This document shows, in pieces, positions 27,756 to 35,847 of a stretch of DNA of 64,000 nt (position 1 is its first letter; the number at the start of each line of letters is the position of its first letter). The notes beneath the pieces were generated by a model, which ran no database searches, had not been told where the DNA came from, and saw only the letters and a program-made list of their open reading frames with translations. The stretch comes from Cytophagales bacterium (lineage in GTDB: Bacteria > Bacteroidota > Bacteroidia > Cytophagales > 172606-1), in the NCBI GenBank assembly GCA_030448185.1, contig JAUJNL010000009.1:41892-105891 (forward strand), written 5' to 3'. A program made the position numbers and the translations under genes.

Positions 27756-28739
27756 TCAGGATAAGGCGTTCAGCTGTTTTTGGAGGGTACCAATTTCTTC
27801 CGACATATCCGCCTGCCGGGCAAGGAACTGGAGCTTTTCGATTGTTTTCCGTAAAAAGCTCTTGTGCGATTCCGTACCCGGATGAAGGGGCCGATGGGCC
27901 AGAGCTTGCCGCAATTTGCCCCATTCCCGCAGAAATTTCCTGGTTTCCTCCTCAAAATACATTTCTCCAAACTGTTGCCAGATGTATTCTTCGGCTACAC
28001 CGGAAGGATGAATCATGTCGGGTTGGTAAAAACGGTAATCGCGTAGGTCGTCGAGCATAATTTCGTAAGCCGGAAAGTAGTGGACCCAATGAAATGCCGT
28101 ACTGAGCTCATGACATACCAGCCGCAGTACCGATTTACTTACTGCGTTCAGCGGCAAGGTATCTTTGGTATGCCGTACCGGACTCACCGTAAGGATTACC
28201 CGAAGCTTGGGATTCAGGGCATTTAACTGCTCAAGCAATGGGCTTATTTCAGTTAAAATGCCATTAGTTGAAAGGAGCTCTTTCCGGAATTGATGGGCGG
28301 GAACTTTGTGACAATTCGCTACCAAGCTATTGTCTTCGTTACGATAATAGACGAAAGCCGTTCCCAGGGTGAGCAGGAGCCAGTCAGCTTGTAGTAACAC
28401 TTCCTGAGACTGCCGCAAAAGCTGATTTCCGCGTTGCAGCAGCGTTTCCGGGTGGTCGGCCCATATTCCGGAATGCAGGTCGTAATGGCGCCAGCCTTCC
28501 GCCGTCTCAATCACCCCCGTAGAGTCCAGATTTTTACCCGTGATGGACAGCCGCAATAGCTTTGCCATGGATACCGGGTTAAATAGTACGCCGAAGGGAT
28601 TTGTCAACGCCGAAAACTTATTGACCTGCAAGCGTTCACCCATTACCTGGGCAAAGCACGAACCCATTGAAAATACTGAGTGAGACAGCAAGATTTTATC
28701 CGGAGAAGGAACAAGGCTGACGGGAGTGCGAAATTCCAT
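27756..28739 (-). CDS. GSCFA domain protein
   Basis: A 327-residue protein named for its motif, present here as FSMGSCFAQVMGERL near residue 25. Other conserved segments are NPFGVLFNPVSMAKLL, WLLLTLGTAFVYY, VILTVSPVRHTKDTL and YFPAYEIMLDDLRDYRFYQPDMIHPS, a pattern related to SGNH/GDSL-type hydrolases. The catalytic role is unproven. It lies downstream of rplI on the same strand, separated by that operon's terminator, so it is probably a separate unit. Confidence 0.93.
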   Translation of the reverse strand: MEFRTPVSLVPSPDKILLSHSVFSMGSCFAQVMGERLQVNKFSALTNPFGVLFNPVSMAKLLRLSITGKNLDSTGVIETAEGWRHYDLHSGIWADHPETLLQRGNQLLRQSQEVLLQADWLLLTLGTAFVYYRNEDNSLVANCHKVPAHQFRKELLSTNGILTEISPLLEQLNALNPKLRVILTVSPVRHTKDTLPLNAVSKSVLRLVCHELSTAFHWVHYFPAYEIMLDDLRDYRFYQPDMIHPSGVAEEYIWQQFGEMYFEEETRKFLREWGKLRQALAHRPLHPGTESHKSFLRKTIEKLQFLARQADMSEEIGTLQKQLNALS

Positions 28740-28756
28740 TGGCGTAGGAGGACTTA

Positions 28757-28791
28757 AAACAAAAAAGCGTTTCGTAAATGAAACGCTTTCT
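28757..28791 (-). terminator. Rho-independent terminator of the rpsF-rpsR-rplI operon
   Basis: On the minus strand, AAAGCGTTTC / GAAACGCTTT forms a perfect 10-bp stem with a 6-nt loop, followed by a T-rich tract (TTTTTTGTTTT). It lies 20 bp after the rplI stop. Confidence 0.9.
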
Positions 28792-28810
28792 GTAACGGAA
28801 TCGGATAGGC

Positions 28811-29254
28811 CTAGTGGGCAACTACCGTAAATTTCACCTTATGCTTTACTTCTTTGTGCAGATCCAGCGTCGCAGAATAGTCACCCGTGGTCTTTACTTC
28901 CGAATCAAGGGAGATTTTTTTCCGGTCTACTTCATACCCTTTGCTTCTGAGCACATCGGCTATCTGCGTGGTAGTGACCTTACCGAAGATCTTGCCGCTT
29001 TCCCCTACTTTAGCCGGAATTTCCAGTGTGATATCACCAATATTCTGGGCAAGTTGTTCGGCATCCTTACGGATCTTGTCTGCTTTGTGAGAGGCCTGAC
29101 GGGCATTTTCTGACTGTATTTTTTTGTTGGATTCGCTGGCAATCACTGCGTATCCTTGAGGAATCAGGTAGTTGCGGCCGTAACCAGGCTTAACGTTGAC
29201 CATGTCGCCCTTATAACCTAATCCGGCAATATCTGCTTTAAGTATAATTTCCAT
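28811..29254 (-). CDS. rplI: 50S ribosomal protein L9
   Basis: Structural protein of the large ribosomal subunit, 147 residues. The N-terminal rRNA-binding lobe has MEIILKADIAGLGYKGDMVNVKPGYGRNYLIPQG; the connecting helix (NKKIQSENARQASHKADKIRKDA) and C-terminal lobe (GKIFGKVTTTQIADVL) follow. It is the third gene of the S6-S18-L9 operon, separated from rpsR by 80 bp containing a perfect 46-bp palindrome. Confidence 0.98.
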   Translation of the reverse strand: MEIILKADIAGLGYKGDMVNVKPGYGRNYLIPQGYAVIASESNKKIQSENARQASHKADKIRKDAEQLAQNIGDITLEIPAKVGESGKIFGKVTTTQIADVLRSKGYEVDRKKISLDSEVKTTGDYSATLDLHKEVKHKVKFTVVAH

Positions 29255-29277
29255 TATTTAATTAAATTTTAAATGCC

Positions 29278-29323
29278 GAATGCTAAAAGCTAAATGAAGA
29301 TCTTCATTTAGCTTTTAGCATTC
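29278..29323. repeat. Perfect 46-bp palindrome between rpsR and rplI
   Basis: GAATGCTAAAAGCTAAATGA is followed by AGATCT and its exact complement, giving 23 + 23 bp with no loop at the DNA level. In RNA it would form a long AU-rich hairpin within the ribosomal operon, possibly tuning L9 relative to S6/S18 or stabilising mRNA ends. It is not followed by a U-tract, so it is not a classical terminator. Confidence 0.9.
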
Positions 29324-29334
29324 ATAATTCAACA

Positions 29335-29586
29335 TTATTTAAGTGAATCAGCCACGTAGGGCAATAAGGCCAGGTGACGGGCACGTTTTACGGCCTGTGC
29401 TACTTTGCGTTGAAATTTGAGACTGGTACCAGTGATACGCCGGGGCAACAGTTTCCCCTGATCATTCACTAGCTTCAGCAAAAAGTTGGCGTCTTTATAA
29501 TCAATGTATTTGATTCCAGCCTTTTTGAACCGGCAGTATTTTTTCCGGTTCTCGTTTTTATGCATTGGTTCGTTCATGAGTGTCAT
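29335..29586 (-). CDS. rpsR: 30S ribosomal protein S18
   Basis: Binds with S6 in the platform of the small subunit. 83 residues with the conserved [56 protein letters not shown]. It overlaps the end of rpsF by 4 bp (ATGA), showing translational coupling. Confidence 0.98.
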   Translation of the reverse strand: MTLMNEPMHKNENRKKYCRFKKAGIKYIDYKDANFLLKLVNDQGKLLPRRITGTSLKFQRKVAQAVKRARHLALLPYVADSLK

Positions 29587-29966
29587 GCTTTTTCCTCCTG
29601 AGTTTGGGGTTGATTTTGGTTTCTGCGGCCAACCAAGCCTCTACGCTTACGGTCGTTGTAGTCTATTGCATACTTATCGAGTGCAATTGTCAGATAGCGC
29701 ATTACCCGTTCGTCGCGGCGGTATTCAGTTTCCAGTGTGAGAATCAGCGCTGGATCTGCCTTGAATTCGATCAAATGGTAGAAACCTGTGTTTTTGTGAG
29801 AAATGGGATAGGCTAATTTTTTCAGCCCCCAATTATCCTCATGAACAATTTCTGCACCGTGATCCACCAACACCTTCCGGAATTTTTCGACTGTATCCTT
29901 CATCTGAACATCAGATAAAACGGGAGTTAAAATGAATACGGTCTCATAGTTTTTTACAAACTGCAT
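29583..29966 (-). CDS. rpsF: 30S ribosomal protein S6
   Basis: Small-subunit protein partner of S18; 127 residues. The N-terminus [21 protein letters not shown], the segment [27 protein letters not shown] and [17 protein letters not shown] are typical. The basic tail [22 protein letters not shown] is longer than in E. coli and common in Bacteroidota. First gene of the S6-S18-L9 operon. Confidence 0.97.
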   Translation of the reverse strand: MQFVKNYETVFILTPVLSDVQMKDTVEKFRKVLVDHGAEIVHEDNWGLKKLAYPISHKNTGFYHLIEFKADPALILTLETEYRRDERVMRYLTIALDKYAIDYNDRKRRGLVGRRNQNQPQTQEEKA

Positions 29967-30226
29967 AAATGATGAGAGATCCTTAAAATGTTAACGTTTA
30001 GATTTTGAGGGGGCAAAGATAAAAAACCACATCTGGGAATCCAAGTTATATTTTGTTTTTAATTCGCTGTTTATCCGGTTGAGACCTGATGCATCATCCT
30101 GGATATTAGGCTCGTCCCTTTACTTTACCATCCCTTAAAAAGTACCCTATAGGATATTCTATAGGAATCAAATTAACTGGTATTTGAACTACTACTCAAA
30201 ACGAACGCCTCTTGACCAGGAAGTAT

Positions 30227-30616
30227 TTATTCAGCTACTGACGAGTCGAGCTGCCGGGGATTGGTAGCAGCAGCCACAATCGTAATTTGCGGGGGCGGCG
30301 TGCAATAGGTAAGGTATTGATCAGCTTCATCCGTAGCGGGAACTGAAAAGCGGAAAAAAATACGGGTTCCACTGATCTGATACATTTCGGGTAGGGTAGT
30401 CGTTTCTACGATATTATCGAAGCTGGCATTTTCGTCAATGCCGTAATAACGGTTTTTTCCTTTCAACCCGATGGCAAAACTGCCCGTGCGGCAACCGGGG
30501 CCCAGCACGGTGCCTTCAACTACGGTATTATGCAGACGGAGGTCTTCTTTACGGCAAGCACCGAGGCAAATTGCCAGTAAAAAGATCAGCCCCAGTTGAG
30601 TGTTACGGGAAGGCAT
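30227..30616 (-). CDS. Hypothetical lipoprotein
   Basis: 129 residues with a lipoprotein signal peptide (LGLIFLLAICLGAC, lipobox LGAC at about residue 20), followed by KEDLRLHNTVVEGTV. The mature part is a small beta-rich domain with paired cysteines (GPGCRTG and YCTPPP). I recognise no family. It is a single gene on the minus strand, presumably exported and membrane-anchored. Confidence 0.7.
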   Translation of the reverse strand: MPSRNTQLGLIFLLAICLGACRKEDLRLHNTVVEGTVLGPGCRTGSFAIGLKGKNRYYGIDENASFDNIVETTTLPEMYQISGTRIFFRFSVPATDEADQYLTYCTPPPQITIVAAATNPRQLDSSVAE

Positions 30617-30761
30617 TGGGTGAGGGTTTGGTAATGGTACGTTTTAAATGCTCAATGAGATGAATTTAAACAAGTATTTTTCAATTCTTCATTTAGCCTT
30701 CAAAATTTACTCATAAGACCCATAAAGTACCCGGCAGGTTGCACAAGGCGGAAGATAAAAT

Positions 30762-30792
30762 AAAAAAAGCCGCCATACTCAAGGCGGCTTCT
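30762..30792 (-). terminator. Rho-independent terminator of the coiled-coil gene
   Basis: On the minus strand, AAGCCGCC / GGCGGCTT with an 8-nt loop is followed by TTTTTTTATTTTAT. It lies 25 bp beyond the stop of the gene at 30817-31737. Strong canonical form. Confidence 0.92.
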
Positions 30793-30816
30793 AGCTTTTA
30801 ATTCTTTTATGCAGTT

Positions 30817-31737
30817 TTATTTCACTACGAAGGAGCCTTGTCCGATCATAAAGCCATCCGCGTATAATTCTACGATGTGCTTGCCGGACTTGAAGGGGGC
30901 CCCTTTACTATAGGTAAAGTTTACCTTCTGTTTGGTGTTGTCAAACAGAATATCCTGCTTGGCCGTGTAAAAAGTCTCCTGGTTATTGTACATAAATGTA
31001 CCACCGCCAGTAGCCATATCAAATACGGCAGCACCGTCGGGTTCGATCAGGCGCATGTAAATGGATTTGGTTTCAATCTTGGCAACGTTATTTTCAGCCA
31101 GGCCAAACGCAACTTTAATGCGGTCTATATGCTTAGCACGGTATTCGCCGCCGTCGCGTTCCTTCCCTTTTTCATTCAGGGCATTAATCTGCAAGTTTTC
31201 TGCTTTCAGGGCCGAGGCAATAGTCACTTTTTCAGCCAACTGACGGTTTTCTTTGTCAATGGTTGCAATAGAATCAGCCAGACGGACTTGCTTGGTTTTA
31301 AGACTGGTATTCTCGTTGTACAGCTCATCTCTTTCAGTCTTCAGCCGCACGATCTCTTCATCCTTGCTGACCAGTAATTCTTCGTATCCTTTCACTTTTT
31401 CCTGTAAGCGGCGGCGTTCCGAAGCATTGGCGCTTTTCAGGGCCACCTTATCTTTCTCTAGTTGTTCCTTGGCTTTGGTTAGTGATTCTACGTCACCACC
31501 CAGTTTCTGAATATCAGCAATACGGAGATCCAATTCGTTTTCAATAGAATCCAGCTTCGTTGCTGTCAGATCCAGCTCCGAACGGACTGTTTTAACCTGA
31601 GTCTCCTTTACGGCAATTTCGTCCTTGTTCTTGATATTGAGGTAGAGTAAAACCCCATTCAGTGCAATTAATACAATAATAAAAATGGTGAGCAGAATTT
31701 TTCTACTGCTCTGCTTCTCGGAAGTTTGTTCGTTCAT
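30817..31737 (-). CDS. Membrane-anchored coiled-coil protein
   Basis: 306 residues. There is an N-terminal cytoplasmic tail, then one membrane helix (ILLTIFIIVLIALNGVLLYL, residues 14-34). A long heptad-rich coiled coil spans about 38-190 (KEQLEKDKVALKSANASERRRLQEKV, SKDEEIVRLKTERDELYNEN). A C-terminal beta domain ends GKHIVELYADGFMIGQGSFVVK. Similar proteins are widespread in Cytophagales and are sometimes labelled chromosome-partitioning-like because of the coiled coil. I see no ATPase and assign no function. It has its own terminator. Confidence 0.75.
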   Translation of the reverse strand: MNEQTSEKQSSRKILLTIFIIVLIALNGVLLYLNIKNKDEIAVKETQVKTVRSELDLTATKLDSIENELDLRIADIQKLGGDVESLTKAKEQLEKDKVALKSANASERRRLQEKVKGYEELLVSKDEEIVRLKTERDELYNENTSLKTKQVRLADSIATIDKENRQLAEKVTIASALKAENLQINALNEKGKERDGGEYRAKHIDRIKVAFGLAENNVAKIETKSIYMRLIEPDGAAVFDMATGGGTFMYNNQETFYTAKQDILFDNTKQKVNFTYSKGAPFKSGKHIVELYADGFMIGQGSFVVK

Positions 31738-31987
31738 ATGGGTTTAAGTTGATATAATTGCCCGTGCAGCACACTGCAAAGCTAATTTTTTATTGGCTGG
31801 ATACAAAAAACCAGGCAAAATTTGGGTAGAAATGCGGGAATTACCTGTTACAACTAAAGAAAAGCAGTTTTATTGCACAGCTGCTAAGCTTTTATGGGTC
31901 ACGATAACAAAAAGCGTACTCTCACTTATGCCGCTTTATACGATTTGACTTTCTTTGGGTTGCCCGTATGGGCCAAAAAACTTATTC

Positions 31988-32767
31988 TTATAATTCCCAG
32001 CTGGCCAGGGCCGATATACTATGATGCGCCGTAAGATCAAATGTGCAGGGAACTACCGATATATAGTTTTGTGACAAAGCCCATTCATCGGTGTCTTCTC
32101 CCTTATCAAAATTAACGAAATTACCTGCCATCCAGTAATAATCACGGCCATGAGGGTCCTTACGCTGGTCAAACACTTCGGTCCAAGTAGCCTTGGCCTG
32201 CCGGCATATCTTTATCCCTTTGATTGCTCGTTCTGATCTGATGGGGATGTTCACATTCAGCGCCACATCCTTTGGCATTCCGTTTTCCAATACCTGAAGG
32301 GCAATTTTCCGGACAAACGGGAGGGCATGGGAAAAGTCGGCAGTAGGTGAATAATCGCATAGCGAAAAGCCGATAGCCGGGAAACCTTCCAAGGCGGCTT
32401 CAATAGCAGCCGACATGGTGCCCGAGTACAACACACTGACCGAAGAATTGCTGCCGTGGTTAATCCCACTGACTACCAAATCAGGCCGCCGGTCCCTGAG
32501 TACATGGTGCTTGGCTAATTTTACGCAATCAGCCGGTGTGCCCGAACATTCATAGGCGGTAATTCCTTCGTCTTCAAAGGCAATGGAAGGATCTAAGCGT
32601 AAGGCCTCTCCTACAGTGATGGCATGGCCCATGCCTGACTGCGGACTATTAGGCGCTACTACCACTACTTCGCCCAGTTCCATCATGGTTTCCACCAGTG
32701 CCCGGATACCTCTTGAGGTAATGCCATCATCATTCGACACTAGGATCAAAGGTGTTTTTTTAGACAT
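31988..32767 (-). CDS. surE: 5'/3'-nucleotidase SurE
   Basis: Metal-dependent survival nucleotidase that dephosphorylates nucleoside 5' and 3' monophosphates. 259 residues. The metal-binding start reads LILVSNDDGITSRGIRAL; conserved APNSPQSGMGHAIT, SGTPADCVKLA and VVSGINHGSNSSVSVLYSGTMSAA follow. It is cytosolic. It is the same strand as ribBA but separated by 185 bp of micro-repeats, so probably an independent unit. Confidence 0.97.
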   Translation of the reverse strand: MSKKTPLILVSNDDGITSRGIRALVETMMELGEVVVVAPNSPQSGMGHAITVGEALRLDPSIAFEDEGITAYECSGTPADCVKLAKHHVLRDRRPDLVVSGINHGSNSSVSVLYSGTMSAAIEAALEGFPAIGFSLCDYSPTADFSHALPFVRKIALQVLENGMPKDVALNVNIPIRSERAIKGIKICRQAKATWTEVFDQRKDPHGRDYYWMAGNFVNFDKGEDTDEWALSQNYISVVPCTFDLTAHHSISALASWEL

Positions 32768-32952
32768 AAAAGTTGATGTGCTAATTGATTATGTGCTGAT
32801 GCGGAGATGGTTGGATTGTTTGATGATTATATGACTGAATGGCTGTATTATCCTATGTTGTATTGCTAAATGGCTGAAAAAAGCTCGTAAGCTTTAGCAA
32901 AAGAATTATTCAGAGTAAAAACAATTCAACATAGGACAATTCAACCCTTCTG
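32768..32952. repeat. Intergenic micro-repeat block
   Basis: Composed of GTTGATGTGCTAATTGATTATGTGCTGATG, GGTTGGATTGTTTGATGATTATA and AATTCAACATAGGACAATTCAACC units like those at 3228 and 16060. No gene. Confidence 0.65.
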
Positions 32953-34203
32953 TTAATTCAATCCTTCAAGCCCTCCTTCTCCATTAAAGTCTTTCAGAAT
33001 GGTATGGCCCATTTTGTCACGCTTGGTGGTAAGATACCGTTCATTGTGCGGATTAACCGGCACTTCAATCGGTACGCTTTCGACAATTTCCAGTCCATAT
33101 CCAATCAGGCCAGCCCGTTTCCGGGGATTGTTGGAAATCAATCTTATTTTACTGATACCCAGATCACGCAGAATTTGTGCCCCTACGCCATAGTCACGTT
33201 CATCCATCCGGAAGCCCAGTTCCAGGTTGGCCTGTACCGTGTCACGCCCCATTTCCTGTAATTTGTAGGCTTTCAACTTGTTTAGGAGCCCAATTCCACG
33301 ACCCTCTTGGTTCATATATAATACTACGCCTTTGCCTTCCTTCTCCACCATCTGCATGGCCGCGTGTAGCTGACCGCCACAGTCGCAGCGGCACGAACCA
33401 AAAATATCACCCGTTACGCAGGAGGAATGCACCCGTACCAGCACCGGTTCATCTTTTCCCCAACTTCCTTTTACCAAAGCCAGGTGGAGGTCACCAGTGT
33501 CCTGGCGGTAAGCAATCAGATCAAAGTGACCGTAGTCCGTAGGCATGTCTACGCCAATTTCACGCTTGATCAGGCTTTCGGTACGGAGCCGGTAGGCAAT
33601 CAAATCTTTAATGGAAACCAGTTTCAGGCCGAATTTATCCGCGATACGGCGGAGCTCCGGTAGCCGGGCCATCGTGCCATCTTCATTCAGGATTTCGATA
33701 AGTACCCCAGCCGGTTTCAGGCCGGCCAGCCGGGCAAAGTCCACGGTAGCCTCGGTATGACCTGACCGGCGAATGACGCCGCCCTGGACGGCCCGGAGCG
33801 GAAAAATATGTCCTGGCCGGCCCAGATCTTCCGGTTTTGTATCAGGATCAACCAATGCCCGGATGGTTTTGGCCCGGTCGCTGGCCGAAATACCCGTGGT
33901 GCAACCATTGCCCAGCAGGTCTACCGAAACGGTAAAGGGCGTGCTGTGCACAGCTGTATTACGGCCGACCATCATTTCCAGGCCCAGTTCGTGGCAACGG
34001 TCTTCAGTGAGCGGAGCGCACATCAGGCCCCGGGCCTCTTTGATCATAAAATTGACCATCTCCGGCGTAATCTTTTCCGCGGCACAAACCATATCGCCTT
34101 CGTTTTCGCGGTCTTCGTCATCTACGACAATAATGATTTTGCCCTGCCGGATGTCTTCGATGGCTTCTTCAATGGTATCTAAGTGAATATCGGTTGTTTC
34201 CAT
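32953..34203 (-). CDS. ribBA: Bifunctional DHBP synthase / GTP cyclohydrolase II
   Basis: Supplies both riboflavin precursors. The N-terminal RibB domain makes 3,4-dihydroxy-2-butanone 4-phosphate (motifs [43 protein letters not shown]). The C-terminal RibA domain opens GTP, with zinc cysteines in [18 protein letters not shown], plus NQEGRGIGL and [13 protein letters not shown]. 416 residues, normal for the fusion. I saw no FMN riboswitch in the 340 bp upstream. Single gene. Confidence 0.98.
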   Translation of the reverse strand: METTDIHLDTIEEAIEDIRQGKIIIVVDDEDRENEGDMVCAAEKITPEMVNFMIKEARGLMCAPLTEDRCHELGLEMMVGRNTAVHSTPFTVSVDLLGNGCTTGISASDRAKTIRALVDPDTKPEDLGRPGHIFPLRAVQGGVIRRSGHTEATVDFARLAGLKPAGVLIEILNEDGTMARLPELRRIADKFGLKLVSIKDLIAYRLRTESLIKREIGVDMPTDYGHFDLIAYRQDTGDLHLALVKGSWGKDEPVLVRVHSSCVTGDIFGSCRCDCGGQLHAAMQMVEKEGKGVVLYMNQEGRGIGLLNKLKAYKLQEMGRDTVQANLELGFRMDERDYGVGAQILRDLGISKIRLISNNPRKRAGLIGYGLEIVESVPIEVPVNPHNERYLTTKRDKMGHTILKDFNGEGGLEGLN

Positions 34204-34540
34204 AGGAGTTGGTTTGAGGTTGCTGGTTTCGGTTTTCGGTTGTTGGTGTAAACACCTCCTGGTCTTCTCTGGAAGCTTGAGAGAAATGCGTAAATTCTCC
34301 CATCAAAAAGCCCCTATTTTGAAGAAATAAAACGGAGCGCTAACCAGAAACTAACAACTGTAAACCAACAACCGTAAATCAGAAACCAGCAACTGTAAAC
34401 CGTTAACAAAAAACGTTACGTTTTGGTGCTTGCCCGGCAAAGGTAGGAGTTAATGCCGTAATTGTATGAAGACGTTCAGGCGCGATACTTGGATATTAAC
34501 AGTAAAATACATTAATTTTAACGGATAACCACGTAAGGTC
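34204..34540. other. Spacer between divergent ribBA and a small membrane protein gene
   Basis: 337 bp with repeated AACCAGCAACTGTAAACC / AACCAACAACCGTAAATC units and no gene. It presumably holds both promoters. The repeats are direct copies of about 17 bp, not hairpins. Confidence 0.5.
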
Positions 34541-34900
34541 ATGCTCGACCGCCGACTGAAAGCCTTTCTTATCGAGGAATTGAACCGGTTTACCCGCAAT
34601 CACCGCATTCATCCGGACGGGAGAGATGAGGACGTTGCCCTGGAAGAACTGTCCTCTTTTTCCATGCGCCGCCGTAACCTGATCCTGATCGAAGCTGTAA
34701 CCTGGAGTGTAGTACTGCTGGTGCACCTCATTATTCTGCTCTTTTTCCGGAAAAGGGCCTTTGATATGGGGTCTTTCTTTACTTTCACGGTACTCACTTT
34801 AGGCAGTTTTCTGCTGCTGCTCCGAGCTATGTACGCCCTCGGCCGCAACCGTAAATTCCGCATGATTGTCAAAATGCTGCGGATGGGACAGGAGATGTAA
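34541..34900 (+). CDS. Small two-helix membrane protein
   Basis: 119 residues. An amphipathic, basic N-terminal half (LDRRLKAFLIEELNRFTRNHR) is followed by two hydrophobic helices (VTWSVVLLVHLIILLFF and FFTFTVLTLGSFLLLLRAMYAL) and a basic end. No family recognised. A short tight turn between the helices (RKRAFDMGS) suggests a hairpin in the membrane with both ends cytoplasmic. Single gene. Confidence 0.6.
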   Translation: MLDRRLKAFLIEELNRFTRNHRIHPDGRDEDVALEELSSFSMRRRNLILIEAVTWSVVLLVHLIILLFFRKRAFDMGSFFTFTVLTLGSFLLLLRAMYALGRNRKFRMIVKMLRMGQEM

Positions 34901-35244
34901 GTCTTGGGTATTCGGTATTAAGGCGTTAGGTACCAGGTATTAGACTTTCCAAACCAGATACAGCAGTCTTTATCATCAATTCCCTCAAAAGTAAACGGGA
35001 GTGTCAGAAAAAACAGTATTATCTATTTTTTGCTGATTTTATAGTATGCTTCCGTATCATCTTCTGCAAGTAAACCCCCTGATTAAATGGTAGTGTACTG
35101 AATTTCAGAATACTGTATGTTTGTTCATTTTGTGAATGCCTAAACATTACGCAAGTGTACAATTCAATATCAGTACCTTTTTTTCAGCAGATCTGCCATA
35201 CATATTTGCCGCAGTTAATTATTTAACCCAATCAAATACGAGTT
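34901..35244. other. Spacer without a gene
   Basis: 344 bp, AT-rich toward its right end. It likely carries the promoter of the lipoprotein at 35245. The 60-residue ORF at 35136 overlaps it and is not convincing. Confidence 0.4.
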
Positions 35245-35697
35245 ATGAAAAACAAAAACGTTCTGCTGTTGTTGGCCCTGTTTGCTTTTGCCAGTTCCAT
35301 CTTTATGACGGGTTGTAAAAAAGATGATGAAAAACCTTCTACCAGAGCAATGATAGTTGGAATTTGGAAGGCAGAAAGTTCCCGTGATGTATCATATGAG
35401 AATGGGAAAGTAACGGATGATGAAACTACTCCTGGTAATGCTGGCGAAACTTATGAATTTAAAAGTGATGGGAAAGTAGTTTATAAGGAAAGCTCAAGCA
35501 GCACCGCAGAGGATGGTACTTGGACGTTAACTGATGGTGATAAAAAACTAATCTTATCTTCAAGTAGCTTTCCAATAGCTCTTCCTTTCGAAATCAAAGA
35601 AGTCTCTTCTACTAAGCTGGTGTTGTTCATGACTTATCAGACTAGCTCAGGAGGAACAACTTATAAGGAGGAATCCACTCTTACATTTAAGAAATAG
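35245..35697 (+). CDS. Lipoprotein with lipocalin-like domain
   Basis: 150 residues. A lipoprotein signal peptide (VLLLLALFAFASSIFMTGC, lipobox MTGC at about residue 23) is followed by KKDDEKPST. The domain opens MIVGIWKAESS, contains ETYEFKSDGKVVYKE and DGTWTLTDGDKKLIL, and closes with TLTFKK: the layout of lipocalin-like (DUF4923/Lipocalin_4 type) lipoproteins abundant in Bacteroidota. The ligand is unknown. It is followed by a clear terminator. Confidence 0.82.
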   Translation: MKNKNVLLLLALFAFASSIFMTGCKKDDEKPSTRAMIVGIWKAESSRDVSYENGKVTDDETTPGNAGETYEFKSDGKVVYKESSSSTAEDGTWTLTDGDKKLILSSSSFPIALPFEIKEVSSTKLVLFMTYQTSSGGTTYKEESTLTFKK

Positions 35698-35717
35698 AAC
35701 ATAATTGATTTCCTTTA

Positions 35718-35754
35718 CTAAAAAGCCGCTGCTCAAAAGGCAGTGGCTTTTTTA
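35718..35754 (+). terminator. Rho-independent terminator
   Basis: AAAAGCCGCTGC, loop TCAAAA, GGCAGTGGCTTTTTT. One G-T pair in the stem, then a T6 tract. It lies 25 bp after the lipocalin-like gene stop. Confidence 0.9.
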
Positions 35755-35847
35755 ATGTACCTACTATATATTACTGCTCAATACTCCTTCTTTCCATCCA
35801 ATTGGCTCTCCGGAAAATGCTACCTTTGCAGCATCAACGATTGATGT

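Noticed and set aside
34204-34540. FMN riboswitch upstream of ribBA
   Set aside because: I could not find the conserved FMN aptamer elements; the region consists of short direct repeats.
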